This document shows positions 1-12,440 of a stretch of 64,000 nucleotides of DNA, piece after piece (position 1 is the stretch's first letter; each line of letters opens with the position of its first letter). Source of the DNA: Sipunculus nudus (lineage: Eukaryota > Annelida > Sipuncula > Golfingiida > Sipunculidae); assembly GCA_026874595.1 (NCBI GenBank), contig CM049316.1:6340339-6404338 (forward strand). Reading direction: 5' to 3'. The notes beneath the pieces were generated by a model, which was given only the letters and a program-made list of their open reading frames with translations, was not told the DNA's origin and made no database searches. The translations under genes and the position numbers were made by a program.

Positions 1-1210
1 TATATGGTTATAGTCCTCATCATTCCAAGAACTGTTTAAGGAATACCACGAGCTTCAAATCGTTGAACATTTTTGAATATTTCTGTGTTTTAAGCTTTGA
101 AACAATTTGAATAGCTTCTTTTTAAAAATTTCTTTGAAGGAACTTTTAAATTTACTTTAACTGCTAGACTGCTCACGTGGCGGTTAGTTCTTTAATTTAT
201 CACCTTCGTTTTAACCGTTGCTTAATATAGCAAGATTCTCTGGGTTTCACCACCAGGGGAAGCAAAAGGCAAAGAATTGTAATCAGACCAATGAGAGTAT
301 GGTATCATATTGTGCATCAAACGCAACGTTTGAAACAGTCGTAAGGAAACTTGCACCGTGTAAACTGGCCTTAATAAGGTCTAAACTAGTGTGGTCGTAA
401 TTCCCGCCAATATTCTTGCGACCTGATACTGAAAACTTTGGACGACTGTACTGGAAAGTGCTAGGATAGTTGATAATTTACTAACCTTTTCTGTAATAAA
501 TCTTCTTTGCAGTAAAGTTTTTAACGACTTTCGAAGTATGAGCTTTCAAAATGACCCGCGAGTCAGTTATGAGTCCAAGGTGACAATATTCTTAAGTGCT
601 CTAGATGGCTACTTTAATCTATCTAACATTTAATGCATGGTTTATTGTATTTAATTGAGTTTTACAATGCCTTTCAACATTGTAGCTGATTTATTTTCAT
701 TGGCAATAATTTGGTTTGTTTTTATCATTCTACGCTCAATAGTTTATGTTCTAGAACGACGTGCTAAATTAAACATTTGTTTACCACATCTCGTGAAACT
801 ATTAATTGTTTTCATTACTCTTCCCTTATATAATTGTGTTTCATTTTTTGTCTGAAACCTTATAGTTGATTGTATTTTGTGCCGATAAGTGTTTTGAAAA
901 AAAATGTAGTTGAAAGGTTCGTTTTCCTTTACATTTGATTATGTTGAATTCTGGGTGGATTTGGGAGAGATGTTTCAATAACTTCAATCCGGGCTCTGAA
1001 TACCTCTGGCATCAAAAGGAAACTGGTAGGAGTCCTCATTATTTTGACCCAAAAACACTTCCCTGTGCAGATGAAACCACGAAAAAAATGTATGTTAAGA
1101 GCACTTGCAATCTGCAAACTGCCAATGAGCCTTCTGCAAAAAATATTAAAATGTCGAATGTCTTGAGGTAGTATATGAGTCCGCGTTTCTTGTGTTTATG
1201 GAAGCTTTCG
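1..1210. other. No gene recognised
   Basis: AT-rich sequence on both strands. The open frames here (for example 655-855 and 935-1171 on the plus strand) are short and resemble nothing I know. I see no splice-flanked coding pattern, RNA gene or repeat end before the minisatellite begins near 1211. Confidence 0.5.
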
Positions 1211-1572
1211 GTTGGATGATACCAATTCGTCGTTCGGACAGTACCAGTTTGTCGGTCTTATGGAACCAGTTTGTCGTTTTCATGGTACAAGAGTGTTGTT
1301 TCTGATGACACTAGTTTGTCCTCCTGATGACACCAGCGTGTTGTTACTGATGCACCTGTTTGTCGTTCTGATGGCACCAGTTTTTTTTTCTATTGACACT
1401 AGTTTGTCGTTCTGATGGGACCAGTGTTTTGTTACTGATGACACTAGTTTTTCGTTCGGATGGTACCACTTTGTCGTTCTGATGGCACCAGAGTGTTGTT
1501 TCTGATGACACTAATTTGTCCTTCTGATGACACCAGAGTGTTGTTTCTGATGACACCAAGTTGTCCTTCTGA

Positions 1573-4062
1573 TGGTATCAGAGTGTTGTTCCGGTGACAC
1601 CAAGTTGTTGTCCTGATGGCAGCAGAGTGTTGTTCCGGTGACACCAAGTTGTCGTCCTGATGGCAGCAGAGTGTTGTTCCGATGACACCAAGTTGTCGTC
1701 CTGATGGCAGCAGAGTGTTGTTCCGATGACACCAAGTTGTCGTCCTGATGGCAGCAGAGTGTTGTTCCGGTGACACCAAGTTGTCGTCCTGATGGCAGCA
1801 GAGTGTTGTTCCGGTGACACCAAGTTGTCGTCCTGATGGCAGCAGAGTGTTGTTCCGGTGACACCAAGTTGTAGTCCTGATGGCAGCAGAGTGTTGTTCC
1901 GGTGACACCAAGTTGTCGTCCTGATGGCAGCAGAGTGTTGTTCCGGTGACACCAAGTTGTTGTCCTGATGGCAGCAGAGTGTTGTTCCCGTGACACCAAG
2001 TTGTCGTCCTGATGGCAGCAGAGTGTTGTTCTGATGACACCAAGTTGTCATCCTGATGGCAGCAGAGTGTTGTTCCAATGACACCAAGTTGTCGTCCTGA
2101 TGGCAGCAGAGTGTTGTTCTGATGACACCAAGTTGTCGTCCTGATGGCAGCAGAGTGTTGTTCCAATGACACCAAGTTTTCGTCCTGATGGCAGCAGAGT
2201 GTTGTTCCGATGACACCAAGTTGTCGTCCTGATGGCAGCAGAGTGTTGTTCCGGTGACACCAAGTTGTCGTCCTGATGGCGGCAGAGTGTTGTTCCGGTG
2301 ACACCAAGTTGTCGTCCTGATGGCAGCAGAGTGTTGTTCCGATGACACCAAGTTGTCGTCCTGATGGCAGCAGAGTGTTGTTCCGGTGACACCAAGTTGT
2401 CGTTCTGATGGCACCAGAGTGTTGTTCCGGTAACACCAAGTTGTCGTCCTGATGGCAGCAGAGTGTTGTTCTGGTGACACCAAGTTGTCGTCCTGATGGC
2501 AGCAGAAAGTTGTTCCGGTGACACCAAGTTGTCGTCCTGATGGCAGCAGAGTGTTGTTCCGATGACACCAAGTTGTCGTCCTGATGGCAGCAGAGTGTTG
2601 TTCCGATGACACCAAGTTGTCGTCCTGATGGCAGCAGAGTGTTGTTCCGGTGACACCAAGTTGTCGTCCTGATGGCAGCAGAGTGTTGTTCCGGTGACAC
2701 CAAGTTGTCGTCCTGATGGCAGCAGAGTGTTGTTCTGGTGACACCAAGTTGTCGTCCTGATGGCAGCAGAGTGTTGTTCCGGTGACACCAAGTTGTCGTC
2801 CTGATGGCAGCAGAGTGTTGTTCCCGTGACACCAAGTTGTCGTCCTGATGGCAGCAGAGTGTTGTTCTGATGACACCAAGTTGTCGTCCTGATGGCAGCA
2901 GAGTGTTGTTCCAATGACACCAAGTTGTCGTCCTGATGGCAGCAGAGTGTTGTTCTGATGACACCAAGTTGTCGTCCTGATGGCAGCAGAGTGTTGTTCC
3001 AATGACACCAAGTTTTCGTCCTGATGGCAGCAGAGTGTTGTTCTGGTGACACCAAGTTGTCGTCCTGATGGCAGCAGAGTGTTGTTCCGGTGACACCAAG
3101 TTGTCGTCCTGATGGCAGCAGAGTGTTGTTCCGGTGACACCAAGTTGTCGTCCTGATGGCAGCAGAGTGTTGTTCCGATGACACCAAGTTGTCGTCCTGA
3201 TGGCAGCAGAGTGTTGTTCCGGTGACACCAAGTTGTCGTCCTGATGGCACCAGAGTGTTGTTCCGGTAACACCAAGTTGTCGTCCTGATGGCAGCAGAGT
3301 GTTGTTCTGGTGACACCAAGTTGTCGTCCTGATGGCAGCAGAAAGTTGTTCCGGTGACACCAAGTTGTCGTCCTGATGGCAGCAGAGTGTTGTTCCGATG
3401 ACACCAAGTTGTCGTCCTGATGGCAGCAGAGTGTTGTTCCGATGACACCAAGTTGTCGTCCTGATGGCAGCAGAGTGTTGTTCCGGTGACACCAAGTTGT
3501 CGTCCTGATGGCAGCAGAGTGTTGTTCCGGTGACACCAAGTTGTCGTCCTGATGGCAGCAGAGTGTTGTTCTGGTGACACCAAGTTGTCGTCCTGATGGC
3601 AGCAGAGTGTTGTTCCGGTGACACCAAGTTGTCGTCCTGATGGCAGCAGAGTGTTGTTCCGGTGACACCAAGTTGTCGTCCTGATGGCAGCAGAGTGTTG
3701 TTCCGCTGACACCAAGTTGTCGTCCTGATGGCAGCAGAGTGTTGTTCCGCTGACACCAAGTTGTCGTCCTGATGGCAGCAGAGTGTTGTTCCGGTGACAA
3801 CAAGTTGTCGTCCTGATGGCAGCAGAGTGTTGTTCCGGTGACACCAAGTTGTCGTCCTGATGGCAGCAGAGTGTTGTTCCGGTGACACCAAGTTGTCGTC
3901 CTGATGGCAGCAGAGTGTTGTTCTGATGACACCAAGTTGTCGTCCTGATGGCAGCAGAGTGTTGTTCCGATGACACCAAGTTGTCGTCCTGATGGCGGCA
4001 GAGTGTTGTTCCGGTGACACCAAGTTGTCGTCCTGATGGCAGCAGAGTGTTGTTTCTGATGA
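1573..4062. repeat. Homogenised 44-bp dimeric core array (about 56 units)
   Basis: Each 44-bp unit joins half a (GTTGTTCCGGTGACACCA...) to half b (GTCGTCCTGATGGCAGCA...). The halves match at 12 of the first 18 positions, so the unit is a dimer of a 22-bp monomer. Most variation lies in the CCGG/CCGA/CTGG/CTGA/CCAA positions of half a. Because 44 is not a multiple of three, a frame passes through three registers every 132 bp, and all stay open on the minus strand. Confidence 0.95.
1981..3652. repeat. 836-bp higher-order duplication (19 x 44 bp) in the core array
   Basis: Rare unit variants recur at exactly 836 bp. The CCCG variant is at 1981 and 2817, the GGTAAC variant at 2421 and 3257, and the AGCAGAAAG variant at 2501 and 3337. 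The run of TTCTGA, TTCCAA, TTCTGA and TTCCAA-plus-TTTTCG units is kept in order in both copies. So about 19 units were duplicated in one event, after the 44-bp dimer was fixed and before the present scattered substitutions. Confidence 0.9.
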
Positions 4063-5262
4063 CACCAAGTTGTCGTTATGATGGCCCCAGAGTGTTTCTG
4101 AAGAAATAAGTTTGTAGTTATGATGGCACCAGAGTGCAGTTTTTGATGGCACCAGTTTGTTATTATGATGGCACCAGAATGATGTTTCTGATGACACTAC
4201 TTTGTCGTTTTGATGGCACCAGAGTGTTGTATCTGGGGACACTAGTTTGTCGTTCTGATTGAACCAGAGTGTTTCTGATGACACCAGTTTGTCGTTCTGA
4301 TGGCACCAGTGTTGTTTCTGCTGAAACCAGTTTGTCGTTCTAATGGCACCAGATTGTTATTTCTGATGACACCAGTATGTCGTTCTGATGGCACCAGATT
4401 GTTATTTCTGATGACACCAGTTTGTCGTTTTGATGGCACTAGATTGTTGTTTCTGATGGCCCCAGTTTCTCGTTCTGATGACGTCAGAGTGTTGTTTCTA
4501 ATGAAACCAGTTTGTCGTTCTAATGGCACCAGAGTTTTGTTTCTGATGACACCAGTATGTCGTTCTGATGCCACCAGAATGTTATTTCTGATGCCACCAG
4601 AATGTTATTTCTGATGACACCAGTTTGTCGTTCTGATGGCACCCGAGTGTTGTTTCTGATGATACTAGTTTGTCGTTCTGATGGCACCAGATTGTTATTT
4701 CTGATGACACTATAGTTTGTCGTTCTGATGGTTCCAGTGTCGGTCTGATGACATCAGTTTGTCGTTCTGATGGCACAAGAGTGTTGTTTCTGATGGCACC
4801 ATTTTGTCGTTCTGATGGCACCAGATTGTTGTTTCTGATGGCACTAGTTTGTCGTTCTGATGGCACCAGATTGTTATTTCTGATGACACTAGTTTGTCTT
4901 TCTGATGGCTCCTGTGTCGTTCTGATGACATCATTTTGTCGTTCTGATGGCACCAGATTGTTGTTTCTAATTACACCACTTTGTCGTTCTGATGGCACCA
5001 GATTGTTGTTTCTGATGGCACCAGTTGTCGTTCTGATGGCACCAGATTGTTGTTTCTGGTGGTACCAGAGTGTTATTTCTAATGGCACCAGTGTTGTTTC
5101 TGATGACACACCAGTTTGTCGTTCTGATGGCACCAGATTGTTATTTCTGATGACGTTCTGGTGGCTTCAGATTGTTGTTTCTGATGGCACCAATTTGTCG
5201 TTCTGATGGCACCGGATTGTTGTTTCTGATGGCACCAGTTTGTCGTTCGGATGGTACCAGTA

Positions 5263-8200
5263 TATATCCATGCAGCCTCAATAGAACTGCATCCAGTATG
5301 AAGCCTCTATCTCTCTACATTTGTTAAATACAACACATGCATATTCAAAAGTATTGAGACGCTCAAGTGTGCTTCAGATTATTAAATATTTAAATTGTGC
5401 AAGCTGTGTATGTTCTACATGCATCTTATATGTGATGTCCAAATTAAAATAATCTCCTACCTCTTTCACAGGATCTGAATCTAAGTTGATTAACCCTTGG
5501 TTTTCCGAATTATGGTATGATCTTCATTAATGCTGTTTTGGAGGAATTAAACATCACACCTCGGGTGATGAAATATCGTTTTCTTCTAGTTGAGTTATAA
5601 AAAATCACATTTCTGTTACTCGCCACTCTATAGAAGAAACCAAAGGTCATAGGTCAGGATTATTCACAACTGATGCCTGAATAATAACTTCATTTTTCTG
5701 ATCAAACTTTTATATCTATTTACACCATGGAGTTTTTGAGTGCCCATATATTCATTTATTTTACACTAATAAATATATTAGATTTATCTAACCTAATCGT
5801 ATCAATACTGCTACATTCAATTTAATTTTAAAGCATTTTCCCTTTTTCTTGAATGAGTCCCCCCCCCCCCCAACCAAGAAATCCTGGATCAGGTCCTAAA
5901 TAAGGTAATGGCCTGTCCGCAGCGCCAGTGCGCGCGCCTAAATCTGTTTAGATCCATAAGAATTCTAATGAGCGTCTTCTATTTCAAGGAAATATAATAA
6001 GGACCAAACGAGGGAGAATGAAAAGTTGCATGTACCATGTTGAACTCACTCCGGTGTACTCATGTATATGAAGGATGCCCCTAATAAGCCTCATTAAACG
6101 CTGTATCTTTTTCATTATAAGTCCAGAACTGGACTGTTCGGGGCATATTTATAATCTGATAGTCTATGTGACCCGACGGGGCAACATAGGCCTATGAATT
6201 AACTTTTCTCTTGTATTACCTTTTCAGTTTAAAATAATTGTTTGATTAAACAGAGGGAAAAACATAAAGGTGGCATAATCAGTGTTGTGAAACTGTTGAA
6301 GGTATTCCTCTGAATAAAATAAGTTTCATGGTGATCAGTGTGGCTATTATTACGAAATTTGAGCTTCTTTATGAAATGAATTAATAATGACAATTAAAAG
6401 GTCCTTGACATGTTGGTCTTAATGAAATCTCAGTAGGAAGTGGAATTCAAAATTTTTTCGGTGTAATGTTGTGAATTGTGCCTTCGTAACGTCCTGACGA
6501 CACGACAAAAGAAACAGCCATCGTTATTGCCACGCATTTACAAATATATCATATTATTCAATGGTAATTGGTCTGTTCATTTTAATCAAAATTATACTTA
6601 AAGTTTTCATCAACTTGCACCAATTAACATTGAAAAAAAACCTTCTAGCTTCAAGGGAGGGCACATCCCCCCTCAGACTACCCTGTTCGCGCTATCGTGA
6701 ACTTCGGCGCTGTCGAGCCAACCATACCCCCCCCCCCCCTATGAAAAAAACCTTTTCTACGCCACTACTCTTTATAGAGCACGGTCCACGTCATAATTTG
6801 CCGGAAACCGTCAAGCCTTGTCAGGAGGCATAGCCACAAACCTAAAGGCGATCCATAAAATTAAGAAAATTCAGAGTTATAATCGATTAGTGCTAAAATG
6901 TCTCTAGATGATCGCCCCATATATTGCTCTAAGTCTGGAACTCTACACCCCTTTGCTGTTTAGTTCACCCGACACTATTTCCTTGTTTCCTTTGTACAAA
7001 AAAAGACTTCTGCATCCGTAATAGTAACATCTGGGTTAATCCGGGGGTTCAACTTACTTTGCATTTGAATTCGTTGATCCACTATTCTTCATGTGTCCCG
7101 GTTGTTCCAGCCCTGATACAAAAGAGAACGTAATAACTAAGTCATTTTAAATATTTAACATATTTCCTGTTAATATTCACTGGCGCCTCTCTTCCTAATG
7201 AAAGGTGCCTCTGAATACAACTGTACCAACACCTTTGTGTTTTTTGAAAATCCTTTCATCGTCCCCAGAGCTGAACAGGAAGTGCTTCAAAGGAGGAGAA
7301 CAAAGGGTTAGCCAAGAAAAACGATCCTCCTCGTCTTGTCCTAACTGTACCAGAGGGGAAACGGGAATCTCATTAATGGACACCAAGTAAGTATCGGTTT
7401 ACGTGTGCTCTGTAAGATAGGGTGGTGACCTAAAACTCATGAGTATATAATGAAATAGTCCAGAACTCGACTAATCGGGGTCTATTTATAATCTGATAAT
7501 CTATATAGGCTACATTTGTTGTTGTCTGGAGGAATGATAGCCCCGCAATTTCTTAATTCGCGACATATTGACATTATAAGCCCATTAACAGTTAACATTC
7601 ACACTAAAACTAATATTTCGCAGCAGTCCTGAAAGTTGGTGTGCTTACTGATCAGTCATATTGTTGGTTATCAAATACTAGTGGCACCTAGAGTTGTCGT
7701 TATGTTAAGGCTAACAGTTACTTCCAATTGGATAAAAAATTTGACGTGTGTCACGGATAAATAAAATCTCATTTACCTATAAATCTGTATATTTTTAACT
7801 GAAAATTCATAACATACATCTTATTTTCACATAATAATGTTCCTCATTAAAAGTAAGTCAACAGATAAATACCTTTCAAACTTAAAAATTCCTCGATTTG
7901 ATATAAAATAACTGATATCAGTGAACACAACCCTTCAGTGTGAAAACGTGACTTGTTGTAGGTACAAGATCTGAGGACAGAAGTGCATACCTCAGCCTAT
8001 TGGTACCAGATAATTCCTATGCTATCCAAATAATTCTGTCACCAAAATTATGCTATTTCTTATTTTAGGTAAACCCATGAGACATTGCAAAATATTTCTG
8101 TTATCCAGTTTTTTCACATCACTTCCACATATTATCTAAGAAATCTCATTAGAAAACCCATTTGAATTATGCGTAATTGATGTTAACTTTCCAAGAGGAT

Positions 8201-9974
8201 GATTATTGAGTTGTATACATTGAGTCATTTTTTAAATTTGTTGAATACATCTCAGGAAGAAATATGCTACACCTAATAAGTAAGCAGATTTTCCTACTTA
8301 TGATCTTGTAAAGCATGTGATCTTTTATGTTTGCTTATTAGATGATGGGTTTACAATTTGTCTATGATAATGATCACCGGCATGCAAAGGATTTAAAAAA
8401 TAATTTGTTTCTTTCTTTGATTTAGTTCAAGCATAGGCGGCTATTAGGCGTTGTTAAGCTAAAGGTGACAACCCTGGTTGACACCTGTGGTAACTTACTG
8501 ATTTAGGTTTCTTTCAGCATATTTGTGGGTTTTCCTCTTCCACTTTATAAAATCCAAGCATTTTGGTAGCAAAAACGTAAGACATGCCATTTTAATTATG
8601 AATTCTGTGGCAGGGTTTTAAAGTGTGAAAATTCACATTTCATCCCACACACATTCAAAATATTGGAGGTATAATACAATGGGCCATACCCCCCTTGTCA
8701 AATATTTGGGGGGGGGGTATATATACCTCCCCCCACCCCACCCCCCAATCCCCTCGGGATCTTCGCCTATGTATAAGAGGGTCGAAGATAAATTTGTTTT
8801 GTGGCTAGTTGTGACCAGATGGTTGATCTGCTTAACCATTTTGCGTCTGGACTACCCTGGTCATGGTGGCATATGGTACGTCCGGCATTGTTATGTTTCT
8901 GTGGCTGATCACCACTTCCCCGTGTCCTTATCTGCGTAGCGACTTGCACACCTGTCTAAAGGTGGACTCGTTTCCCGCCGGCACGTCACAGCATCGTGTT
9001 TTTTTCTCCTGCAGACGGGTTTATATCGTCGCTGTGTAGTGACCTATAAGTAACCGTCAAATGAACGGTCGATCAGCGCGTATCTTCTCCCAGTTGAGAC
9101 GATCAGCTGGTCATTGTAGCTTACTGCTGGTTGGAAATTATCTCAAACGCGAAAGAGCCACATAAGTTTTTGATCTGTTTGAGAATGTGCGACTTAGACA
9201 ATTCTCTTGACAATACATTTGTTTGGGTTCTAACTGGTTCCTTGTGTGGCAATTAAAATCCAACAGTTAAAGCCTCAGCACAGTTGTTCGAATCCCGGTT
9301 TGTGGGGTTATTACTCAATAAAACAATATATAGCGACAAGATTTCATGAACACACGCTATTTACATTTAAAGAATAAATATGGGGAAAGCAGAGGGTACA
9401 ATTGAACCAAAACAAACGGAGTTAAACAAAATTATCATTTCATTATAGACCTGTATCATGTCTCCGTGTGATATATAAATATTGATATAACAAGATAGAA
9501 AGGACTCGATGTAAATACTGTCCTTGATTAAATAAAATGTGTACCTTTCTTCGTTTAGCATGACTTCTGGGAGGTTAACGTTTGGGACTTCTGGTCACGT
9601 CTTCGATTTTCAGATTCCATACTGTGAACTTTAATGGCTGGGAGTCCTGTTTCACCGACCAGATAGACTAATCAACTGTACGATAAGGCCGAATGGTCTA
9701 ACAGATTACTGTATAACCACCTCTGTAATGTCTGGTGTCGGTCCAATATTGGAATCAATCTTTCCTTCCTTAAGCATACGACTTGTACCAAAACAACTCC
9801 AAGATTCGAGGTTTTCTTTTAATCCGGGACGTCTTGTTTGGCCTAGATGTATTCTGTGCAGATTTAAAGCCGCGTGAATAAAATGATAGATGTTGGGTTG
9901 TTGATTTTAGGTTGCGACATGCCATGATCAGTTTGCGAAAAAAAAAAAATAGAAGATTTGTTTAGTATTTCAGT
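5263..9974. other. Long stretch without a recognised gene
   Basis: I find no coding similarity. It holds poly-C tracts (near 5858 and 6727), a G/C-run cluster at 8689-8753 (listed separately), and a pair of related segments about 70 bp long at 6120-6170 and 7458-7510 that share AGTCCAGAACT and ATTTATAATCTGAT, probably remnants of one dispersed repeat. A B-box-like GTTCGAATCCC occurs near 9278 without a convincing A box. Confidence 0.5.
8689..8753. other. G/C-run cluster: hairpin plus minus-strand G-quadruplex candidate
   Basis: A C6 run (8689-8694) faces a G10 run (8708-8717) across a 13-nt spacer and could form a hairpin. Just downstream, C runs at 8729-8734, 8736-8739, 8741-8746 and 8750-8753 give the minus strand four G tracts of 4-6 with loops of 3, 1 and 1 nt. 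That fits the standard intramolecular G-quadruplex rule with very short loops. No gene is nearby to assign a role. Confidence 0.6.
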
Positions 9975-12440
9975 GTGTACATCATCACAGAGGGGTTCAT
10001 CATCACAGAGGCATGGATGAGTTTAAAAATGGTACACCAACATAGAGGCCTGGGTAAGTTAAGAAGGGGAACACCAGCACAGAGGCCTGTGTGTTTAAAC
10101 GGAGTGCTTCATCACAGAGGCCTGGGTGAGTATAAGAAGGGGTACATCATCACAGAGGCCTGGGTGAGTATAAGAAGGGGTACATCATCACAGAGGCCTG
10201 AGTTATTAAGGAAAGGGTACATCATCACAGAGGCCTGAGTGATAAAGGAAAGGGTACATCATCACATAGGCCTGGATGAGTTTAAGAAAGGGTACATCAT
10301 CACAGAGGCCTTGGTGAGTTAAGAAGGGGTAAATCATCACAGGCCTTGGTGAGTATTAGAAGGGGTACATCATCACAGAGGCCTGGGTGAGTATAAGAAG
10401 GGGTACCTTATCACAGAGGCCTGCGTGAGTATAAGATAAGGTACATCATCACAGAGGCCTGAATGAGTATAATATGGGGTACATCATTACAGAGGCCTCG
10501 GTGAGTTAGAAGGGGTACATCATCAGAGGCCTTGGTGAGTATAAGAAAGGGTACATCATCACAGAGGCCTGGGTGAGTATAAGAAGGGGTACATCATCAC
10601 AGAGGCCTGAGTGAGTATAAGATGGGGTACATCATCACAGAGGCCTGGGTGAGTATAAGATGGGGTACATCATCACAGAGGCCTGGGTGAGAATAAGAAG
10701 GGGTACATCATCACAGAGGCCTGGGTGAGTATAAGAAGGGGTACATCATCACAGAGGCCTGGGCGAGTTTAAGATGGGGTGCATCATCACAGAGGCCTGG
10801 GTGAGTATAAGAAGGGGTGCATCATCACAGGTGCCTGGGTGAGTATAAGATGGGGTACATCATCACAGAGGCCTGGATGAGTATAAGAAGGGGTAAATCA
10901 TCACAGGCCTTGGTGAGTATTAGAAGGGGTACATCATCACAGAGGCCTGGGTGAGTATAAGATAAGGTACATCATCACAGAGGCCTGGGTGAGTATAATA
11001 TGGGGTACATCATTACAGAGGCCTCGGTGAGTTAGAAGGGGTACATCATCAGAGGCCTTGGTGAGTATAAGAAAGGGTACATCATCACAGAGGCCTGGGT
11101 GAGTATAAGAAGGGGTACATCATCACAGAGGCCTGAGTGAGTATAAGATGGGGTACATCATCACAGAGGCCTGGGAGAGTATAAGAAGGGGTGCATTATC
11201 ACAGAGGCCTGAGTGATTATAAGATGGGGTACATCATCACAGAGGCCTGAGTGAGTATAAGATGAGGTACATCATCACAGAGGCCTGAGTGATTAAGGAA
11301 AGGGTACATCATCACAGAGCCCTGGATGAGTTTAAGAAGGGGTACATCATCACAGAGGCCTGGGTGAGTATAAGATGGGGTGCATCATCACAGGGGCCTG
11401 GGTGAGTATAAGAAGGGGTACATCATCACAGAGGCCTGGGTGAGTATAAGAAGGGGTACATCATCACAGAGGCCTGGGTGAGTATAAGATGGGGTACATC
11501 ATCACAGAGGCCTGGGTGAGTATAAGAAGGGGTACATCATCACAGAGGCCTGGGTGAGTATAAGATGGGGTACATCATCACAGAGGCCTGGGTGAGTATA
11601 AGAAGGGGTACATCATCACAGAGGCCTGGGTGAGTATAAGAAGGGGTACATCATCACAGAGGCCTGGGTGAGTATAAGAAGGGGTACATCATCACAGAGG
11701 CCTGGGTGAGTATATGATGGGGTACATCATCACAGAGGCCTGGGTAAGTATAAGATTGGGTACATCATCACAGAGGCCTGGGTGAGAATAAGAAGGGGTA
11801 CATCATCACAGAGGCCTGGGTGAGTATAAGAAGGGGTACATCATCACAGAGGCCTGGGTGAGTATAAGAAGGGGTACATCATCACAGAGGCCTGGGTGAG
11901 TATAAGATGGGGTACATCATCACAGAGGCCTGGGTGAGTATAAGAAGGGGTACATCATCACAGAGGCCTTGGTGAGTATAAGAAGGGGTAAATCATCACA
12001 GAGGCCTGGGTGAGTATAAGATGGGGTACATCATCACAGAGGCCTGGGTGAGTATAAGAAGGGGTGCATCATCACGTGGGGCCTGGGTGAGTATAATATG
12101 GGGTACTTCATCACAGAGGCCTGGGTGAGTATAAGAAGGGGTACATCATCACAGAGGCCAGGGCGAGTATAAGATGGGGTGCATCATCACAGAGGCCTGG
12201 GTGAGTATAAGAAGGGGTGCATCATCACAGGGGCCTGGGTGAGTATAAGATGGGGTACATCATCACAGAGGCCTGGATGAGTATAAGAAGGGGTACATCA
12301 TCACAGAGGCCTGGGTGAGTATAAGATGGGGTACATCATCACAGAGGCCTGGGTGAGTGTAAGATGGGGTACATCATCACTGAGGCCTGGGTGAGCAGAA
12401 GATGGGATACATCATCAAAGAGGCCTGGGGGAATATAAGA
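9975..12440. repeat. 38-bp minisatellite with splice-donor-like motif (about 60 units)
   Basis: The unit runs from GTACATCATCACAGAGG through CCTGGGTGAGTATAAG to AAGGG. Units vary at a few positions (AAGAAGG versus AAGATGG, GTACATC versus GTGCATC). Most carry the palindrome AGGCCT and the segment GGTGAGTAT, which matches the 5' splice-site consensus on the plus strand. The array decays at both ends (9975-10080 and 12410-12540). Short frames across it are repeat artefacts. Confidence 0.95.
10330..11090. repeat. Segmental duplication inside the 38-bp array
   Basis: Two rare variants recur as a pair. The TAAATCATCACAGGCC unit is at 10330 and 10894 (564 bp apart). The GCCTCGGTGAGTTAG unit, followed by a shortened CATCATCAGAGG unit, is at 10495 and 11021 (526 bp apart). 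The spacings differ by exactly one 38-bp unit. So a block of about 15 units was duplicated and one copy later lost or gained a unit. Confidence 0.85.

Larger units (their letters stand above)
1211..5262. repeat. Minisatellite built on a 22-bp ancestral unit
   Basis: The whole block is a tandem array. In the flanks (about 1211-1572 and 4063-5262) the units are diverged 22-23 bp monomers alternating between a GTCGTTCTGATGGCACCAG type and a GTTGTTTCTGATGACACCAG type, with indels and unit loss. In the centre the two types are locked into a regular 44-bp dimer. This is the usual picture of a satellite: decayed old edges around a recently homogenised core. Long open frames crossing it, one of 946 codons on the minus strand, come from the absence of stops in the repeat and are not genes. 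Confidence 0.95.

Noticed and set aside
1444-4284. 946-codon minus-strand open frame (and 785- and 643-codon overlapping ones)
   Set aside because: Product of the stop-free 44-bp repeat; three registers are open at once and encode only repeat text.
9255-9305. tRNA or SINE remnant with GTTCGAATCCC
   Set aside because: Only a B-box-like string; no A box at a suitable distance and no tRNA-like folding.
1211-12440. CRISPR-like regular repeats
   Set aside because: Units are contiguous with no unique spacers, and the sequence is clearly eukaryotic.
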